64,000 bases of DNA from Aphelidium insulamus (Eukaryota; Aphelidiomycota; Aphelidea; Aphelidiaceae): contig JAZDSV010000004.1 of assembly GCA_036784855.1 (NCBI GenBank), positions 1-64,000 on the forward strand, written 5' to 3'. Shown here one piece after another: positions 58,505-64,000 of this stretch; the stretch's first letter is position 1; each line of letters starts with the position of its first letter. The notes under the pieces are model-generated. The model searched no databases. It was not told where the DNA came from and saw nothing but the letters and a program-made list of their open reading frames with translations. The position numbers and the translations under genes are program-made.

Positions 58505-59640
58505 TTGCATACTAATCATGACGCACCCATTAGGTGCCAGAAAATATCGTTCACAGAGAACTATTTAGTGTCTCATTGGCTGTCTATTTCCCGTGTTGTG
58601 TGCGCGCGTCCGCCAATCAAGTGATTCCAGTTATGGACGACGCGTCGGCTGAGTGTTCGCACAGCGACGCGTCCAACGTGCAAGCGTCCGGGAAATCGTC
58701 TGTGCACCGAGATCCTGACGACAAAACCAACAAACACGTCCGATTCGACCCGCATGTTACGGTAACAAACATTCTAGCGCGATCGGACGTTACGAACATG
58801 TCCAACGGAGATTCAAGTGCTGGCGAGGTGTCTAACTCGGCGCACACGTCGTCTCAGCGCAAACTACACACGGCAATCAAGCGTAAGTACAACTGAGAAT
58901 TGTTGCCAACGCTGACATAATTAGCATTACTGCAAGAATTCGGCGTTGATGGCGTCAGTCGCCCGCGCTTACACCTCGAGGCCGACAAGGTGATGGACAA
59001 TTTGAACCGCACGCATCAGGCCGAAATTAGCACATTACACGAACTGATACGCTACAAAGATATGGTTATACATGCCAAAAATATCGAAATCGAAAAGCAA
59101 GCTGCGCAACTGGGACCCGTCGATTTGCGAAAGTTTTTAGGTTGGTGACTTATTAATTTCTTATATCAAAAGTATAATTGTCTAAACACGAAGAGTCGGC
59201 AGTGCTTAGCCGCTGTACGTGCGCCGCCAGCGTAGACCCGCAGATCAATTTTACCGAAAACGTTGAGCACACGTTATCTTGCAAAGATCCTGTGAACGGC
59301 GAAGTCTCAGTTGCAGTTTTAAGCGCATGGCAGCACTCCGAAAACAGGGATGATATCATTCCCGCCATTACGCACTGGTGGCGCACATTTACTTATTTCC
59401 TGCATTTTTGCCCGAACTCCCAACCGCCGGCATGGTCAGAGCCTAATTGTGAATTTCTGCGCCGATTGATTATCACCAACTGCAGTGCAGAAGAACAGCA
59501 ATCATTGCTACAGGCGTTGGAGCGCATGCGAGTTCAAGTTTTGCAGCGGCGCCGGCGACCAACGTGGGCTGCCGCCAACTATTGATCTATATATGTGTCT
59601 GTTAGTGAATGAATGAGCGAGTCATCATACATTTAAGAGT
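58505..59640. repeat. Tandem unit 3, facing the intact kinesin-9
   Basis: It begins with TAATCATGACGCACCCATTA (as at about 53690 and 55917) and carries gene copy 3, whose 3' end meets the complete kinesin-9 gene. This is probably the parental arrangement. Confidence 0.8.
58633..59585 (+). CDS. Unknown-family protein, copy 3 (intact)
   Basis: Exons 58633-58882, 58937-59140 and 59194-59585 join in phase to give 281 residues. The N-terminal part is nearly identical to copies 1 and 2, but the C-terminal domain has diverged (VLSRCTCAASVDPQINFTEN, THWWRTFTYFLHFCPNSQPP, ending PTWAAANY). Exon 2's donor is GTTGGT. The gene stops 54 bp from the convergent kinesin-9 stop. The contrast between near-identical 5' exons and a divergent 3' exon suggests gene conversion or exon replacement among the copies. 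Function unknown. Confidence 0.78.
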
Positions 59641-62376
59641 TACTTCTTTGGTCTATTGCCAGACTTTTTGTTGCGCAGAGCCTGGAAGAAGGCGGCGGCA
59701 TCTACTTGACTCTCGGCGCTCAGATGCTTAAAATCTGATGCAGCAATCTTGTCGTTTAATTGGACATCTGCTGCAGTATTTACTTCTCGCTGTCTGGAAA
59801 CAGATCGCGGCCGAGTTGGCAGCGCCACTGACTCGATGTCTGATGTAGATTCTTTGAATGCCCGATGCATTTTAACGCGCGACTGTTTAAAAAGCTGTGT
59901 CCAGTACTCGCACTCTTGTCGGCAGTCGGCCAGTTGCTGCGCCACTGTCGCCACATCCCGTCTTTCTGCCAGCACCAGCGCAGTGCACTCGTCGACCGCT
60001 TGCTGCAGAGAACGCGGATTAACAGTATCAAAATCATCGCCGTCTGCAGAAGCACCGGTCAGCTGTTGTCTGGCGAGTCGCTGCAGCTCGGCCGAGTGCA
60101 TGGCAAGCTGGGACCGCAGCTGGTTCCCTCGTTGAGCTAGCGCGCGCATTTCCGCCGTTTTTCGCTCCACTGTCTCGCGCTGCTGTGTCAGCTGTGCCGC
60201 TCCCGGATAAGTCTGCATAAATAGCTCCAAAGGCGAGAGAGATGGCACAACCGATTCCATCTCTGCGCTGGGTTCTTCTGCCGCCGCGGCAATTGTCTCG
60301 TGCTCCCGGTTCCTTGAGTAAACCGCCGCATTTGCACTTGAGCGGGCAGATGTGTCCAATTTCATTGTCTCAAATGATTCCCGAATAGTTTGTGTTTGGG
60401 CCGCCCGGTCAGTCAACATCTTGCGTTCTGTAGACTTTTGAAGTTGCATCTAGACAGAGTATCAGACGATAACGATGCATGGTGTCAATACCAACCTGGA
60501 TGGCATCGAATGCCTGGGCGACAACCCGCTGATCGTTCATCCAGCTGTCCCAGAGTGTCAGCGGTATGCGTCCGTTAGACGAAAACAGATTTTCCACGGC
60601 ACTTTTGATGTCGGCACGCATTCCCATGGTGAGTGGGTCACTATTTACAGCTGAGCTGCCGTCACCGTGCTGCTGCTGCTTCATTGTATCCACCTTTTCC
60701 TCCAGATCCCGTATACGGCGCCGCAGTGTCTCCACCAGAGCCACCATATCTTCCTCCTCGTTCAGACGTGCCACATTGCGAATGACGGCGACACGCTGCG
60801 CAAATCGACACGTGCTCAGACTCTCTTCTAGCAGGGCCGACTCCACGGCAACAGTGGCAATCATGCGCGTCTTGCAGCTGCCGCCCAGAGCGTCGCGCAG
60901 AATCATTGTCAGCATGGAGTTGCGGTATGGAATGTGAACGCTGGCGGTGGCGGATTGCTGAGACTGCTGGGCACGTTCGTGCAGCGCAATAATCACCTGC
61001 TCCAGGTAGTGCAGAGACCTATTAATGTTAGCAAGGATATTGTTACAGCATTGCATATAAATTTTCACAACAGACCTGTTGATGAACTTGGCCTCTGTCA
61101 GCGAGAGTCCGTCAATCTTTGTGCGATGCACCCGCTCTGACCTGAAGCGAATTATATTACGGCAACTTGGGCATCACCGGCAACCTACCCAGCCAAATCG
61201 ACCAGATGCAGTTTGCTTCGCCTGACCAACTTGTCACCAACAGCTTGACTGGTCACGTGGATGGTGAATATGCAGTGCGACCGGCTGGACGCGGGATTGG
61301 ACGGCGTTTCGGCCATCATCTTGTTCATGTCGCCCATGAACAGCAGGTTGAGCGCCTGCTCCTCGTCGTGCACGGGGTGCAACTTCAAGTTGCGCAGATG
61401 CAACTGTCCCGACTCGTCCTCCATCAGCGTTATCCGCCTAAAATTATTACATTATATATCATTGTAAATTATTGGCACACCGTCACTCACGCAAGGTCGT
61501 CGATGGTGCGGCACAGTTCTCGCTGGCTGTCCAACAAGTCGAAGCCGACTTCATTATAGATCTCCAAGTACGATATGGACACTTGATAGTCGCGTGCGGG
61601 TTCTGCAGTTGCCTGCGTACATATGATGTCATTCGCTCATTTGGTACTGATGCTATCGTCAGACATGCCTGGCGCAGCTGGGCAAATATGTATTGCAGAG
61701 TGCGTGGAATGAGTCCACGTTCTTCGTAGCGCTCCGGGTTTCCCGTCATTGTATACGTCTTGCCGGAACTTGTCTGTGCAAGTAAGTAGGTGCTATGTGA
61801 AAAAAATATTGCAATGACTTGCCTGTCCATACGCAAATATAGTTCCATTATAGCCGGCCAGTGTACTTCAAGCATGTACGTCATTCACAATACAGCCACA
61901 CGGATATGTACGCACTTGTCAATGACATCGCGGGCCACGCCGTCAAAGATCTCGGCCTGGGCGGTGCGCTCGCCGAACGCGCGGTCAAACCAGAAATCAT
62001 ACGCCTCGCGGCTGTGGTTCACGGCGCCCAGAGCCGAATCGCGCGGCAAGTAAAAGTGCAGTTGCGGCCGTCGACGATCGCGTCGCTGCTGACCGGCATC
62101 AGCGTCGGGGAGATCCTCGATGTCTTCGTCGAGACGGTATCGCCGGTCCGCGTCCGACTGTTTCAGCCGGGCGCCGGGAGGTGGACTGTCACGCGGCGGT
62201 CTGACACGCGCGAATATCTGAATTGTTTCCTCGCTTGTCACGGCGGCAGCGGCAGTCTTGGGTGATGCGGTGGGCTGTGCAGCAGGTGTGTCGGATACAG
62301 TCTCGGTAGCCTGGATGTCTGCAACGGACTCTGCGCCGTCATTGCGCGGTTCTCCGGCGGCGCCCACCGCCAACAT
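59640..62376 (-). CDS. KIF6: Kinesin-9 (KIF6-type) motor
   Basis: Kinesin-9 motors act in cilia and flagella. Eight exons (62376-61916, 61865-61823, 61773-61669, 61612-61491, 61437-61189, 61141-61076, 61018-60496, 60449-59640) join in phase to give 792 residues. The motor domain shows IQIFARVRP, YNGTIFAYGQTSSGKTYTM (P-loop, split by an intron), YLEIYNEVGFDLLD, NPASSRSHCIFTIH (switch I), LHLVDLAGSERV (switch II), HYLEQVIIAL and IPYRNSMLTMILRDALGG. CRFAQRVAVIRNVARLNEE is typical of the KIF6/KIF9 neck. A coiled-coil tail follows. The second and probably the third introns begin GC. Two truncated copies of its 3' exon lie upstream. It is divergent from BBS5 by 34 bp. Confidence 0.93.
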
Positions 62377-62410
62377 TTGTATGCCAGCACAAACACACAC
62401 AGAGTGCACA
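62377..62410. promoter_or_regulatory. 34-bp shared start region of KIF6 and BBS5
   Basis: Only 34 bp separate the two start codons, so promoter elements must overlap the transcript leaders or coding sequence. The spacer is CA-rich and I see no TATA, CCAAT or RFX X-box in it. Confidence 0.75.
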
Positions 62411-63809
62411 ATGAGCGGCGCGGATTATCGCCTCGGCTTTGACACGGATGCCGAGTGCGTGCTCCATACACATTTATGTGAACCACTGACACCCACCTAC
62501 TGACACCCATCACTGTCGGCACAGAGAGCTGCGGCTGATTGCGGGAGAGCAGCAGATTGACTGCGCCACGGACCAGGTGGAGGATTCAAAGGGCAACCGC
62601 GGCAAACGTGGCACACTGACATGCACCAATTTGCGGCTGCTCTGGGCCGCGACCGGTGCCGCGCGCGTCAACCTCTGTACAGTGTGGCTGTCTGTGATAG
62701 TTCGTGGTGCTGACTGCCCGCTGGCAGCCATTGGCCTCTACACCGTACAGAGCATGGACGTGCGCATGGGCTCGGCGACGGCATCGCGGAGTCGTGGACC
62801 GGCCGTGCAGTCCATGTACCTGCAGTGCCGTCAGGGGACCACACGCTTCGAGTTCATATTCACGCCGATGCCCTCGCAGTCGGCAGCGCAGTCATTGCAA
62901 TACTTTACCGCTTTTGACACTGCACTGGCCATATGGCGGTGTGTATTGTGTTATTCATGTGGATATACAAGGCACTTCATACTTGTGCAGCGCCTACCAG
63001 TCGTCGATGCTGTTTCGAGAGTTGAAACTGCGCGGCCAATTTGTGGCCCGGCATTCGAATGAGCTGGAGCTGCTTGAAGGCGAGAGTTTGGACAGCGTGG
63101 CAAGTACAAATTGAATTCATACATAAGTAGATACATAGAACTTTGTTTAGGTGGGCGGAGTGTGGAACTTGTCCAATGAGCAAGGACATCTGGGCAGTTT
63201 CTACATCACGGCGGTGCGCATCGTCTGGCAGTCGGTGATGAATCCACAGTTCAACATGAGCCTGCCGTTCCTGCAAGTGGTGCGAGTGGAGAAGCAGCAG
63301 AGCACAAAGTACGGCGGTGCGCTGGTTATTGAGACTTCGACACGGTCCGGTGGATTCATGCTTGGATTCCGCATTGATCCTGCCGACGCACTGACAAACT
63401 TGACAGCGAAACTGCAGAAGCTGCTCCAGCTGAGCCGCACCAAACCCGACTATGGTGTGCATGTGCGGCCGGTGCAAGCAGTGAAATCATCTGCATTCGA
63501 ACCGAGTGAAGTACGTCTCAATTGTTTATGCAAGCAGCTTCTGAGTAACGACAGCGGCCATTTATGGTCTCGCAGCCACAGCCAAGCCAGATCGACGACG
63601 TTAAATTAATTGATGAGCGGCAGTTCTTTTACACAGGTGGTGGCGCGGCAGACAGTGGCGTCAATAGAGCCTACACTACGTTTGCCGTGGACACCACATC
63701 CGCGGATCCTGATGGCGATGACATTGTGTGGCATCCGCACCTCGGACTGGCGGTGCAGCGGTCACACCCGCCAGTTGATATGAAGGCGCTGTGGGCTATG
63801 CAGGTGTGA
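62411..63809 (+). CDS. BBS5: BBSome subunit BBS5
   Basis: BBS5 is the phosphoinositide-binding subunit of the BBSome, which moves membrane proteins in cilia. Exons 62411-62454, 62525-62676, 62728-62938, 62991-63099, 63151-63510 and 63576-63809 join in phase to give 369 residues; human BBS5 has 341. Two PH-like repeats are visible. The first has GTLTCTNLRLLWAA and TTRFEFIFT, and the second GVWNLSNEQGHLGSFYITAV and GGFMLGFRIDP. The C-terminus ends HPPVDMKALWAM. The intron 63100-63150 begins GC-AAGT; only that donor keeps VWNLS in frame. Expression is probably coordinated with the divergent KIF6. Confidence 0.96.
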
Positions 63810-63814
63810 CCAAG

Positions 63815-63820
63815 AATAAA
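63815..63820 (+). other. Polyadenylation signal AATAAA
   Basis: AATAAA lies six bases after the BBS5 stop codon. The remaining sequence to 64000 shows nothing else. Confidence 0.6.
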
Positions 63821-64000
63821 GTTTGACGTATTCCCCGTAGTTTTGTTACATGAGTACATATGGCATAGGCATAGATAATTAAATGTATGAACACAATTTC
63901 AACCGTAATTTCCATAGTCTGTGATGCTTATCTCGTTAAAGTACTTGCTTTTGCGATGTGCTTTGTGCTAAGGCGCGCTTATCTGCTAAAGCTTTGCTGC

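Noticed and set aside
59749-60140. Plus-strand open frames within the kinesin-9 tail
   Set aside because: They arise from codon bias of the coiled-coil exon on the other strand, and similar ones appear in the stubs.
1-64000. CRISPR array or prokaryotic mobile system
   Set aside because: No regularly spaced direct repeats with unique spacers; the splice sites and gene content are eukaryotic.

Overview
This is nuclear DNA from a ciliated, intron-rich, probably unicellular eukaryote. Protein genes sit on both strands about every 2-3 kb. Most carry several very short introns (about 43-90 bp). BBS5 and a kinesin-9 (KIF6 type) show that the organism builds cilia. Gamma-tubulin complex, CWC25, TBC1D5, TMF1, PIF1 and ZGRF1 genes complete a conventional eukaryotic set. 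Nothing in the window fixes the exact lineage. Exon maps below were built by hand from splice sites, reading phase and family matches.

Layout. 1-4992: decayed LINE (endonuclease plus reverse transcriptase, at least three frameshifts). 4993-7670: gene-free DNA, then the 3' half of a Ty1/copia element. 7670-11711: gene-poor repeats. 11712-22322: CWC25, a gamma-tubulin complex component, two secreted ankyrin-repeat genes made by a tandem duplication, a CCDC90-like coiled-coil gene, a multi-pass membrane protein and an atypical SDR. 22488-31538: ZGRF1-like helicase, a membrane-anchored acidic protein, an F-box protein, a membrane-anchored coiled-coil protein and a small secreted protein. 31793-41506: TMF1, PIF1 (with a LINE scrap at its 5' end) and an RRM/NCOA5-like protein. 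42709-53202: TBC1D5 behind a perfect hairpin, a four-helix membrane protein, a mucin-like receptor and a single-NBD ABCA-type transporter. 53240-63809: a tandem triplication of an unrecognised gene, each copy facing a whole or truncated kinesin-9 gene, then the divergent kinesin-9/BBS5 pair.

Recurring themes. (1) Two unrelated loci, ankyrin/gamma-tubulin-complex and unknown-family/kinesin-9, show the same event: a tandem duplication of one gene that carried along the 3' end of its convergent neighbour and left stubs. (2) Four introns begin GC-AAGT and one probably GC-ATGT; four more begin GTTGGT. (3) The two ciliary genes KIF6 and BBS5 start 34 bp apart on opposite strands, so they probably share a promoter. 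(4) Vesicle-traffic genes (TMF1, TBC1D5) and genome-maintenance helicases (ZGRF1, PIF1) occur near one another, but nothing indicates operon-like control.
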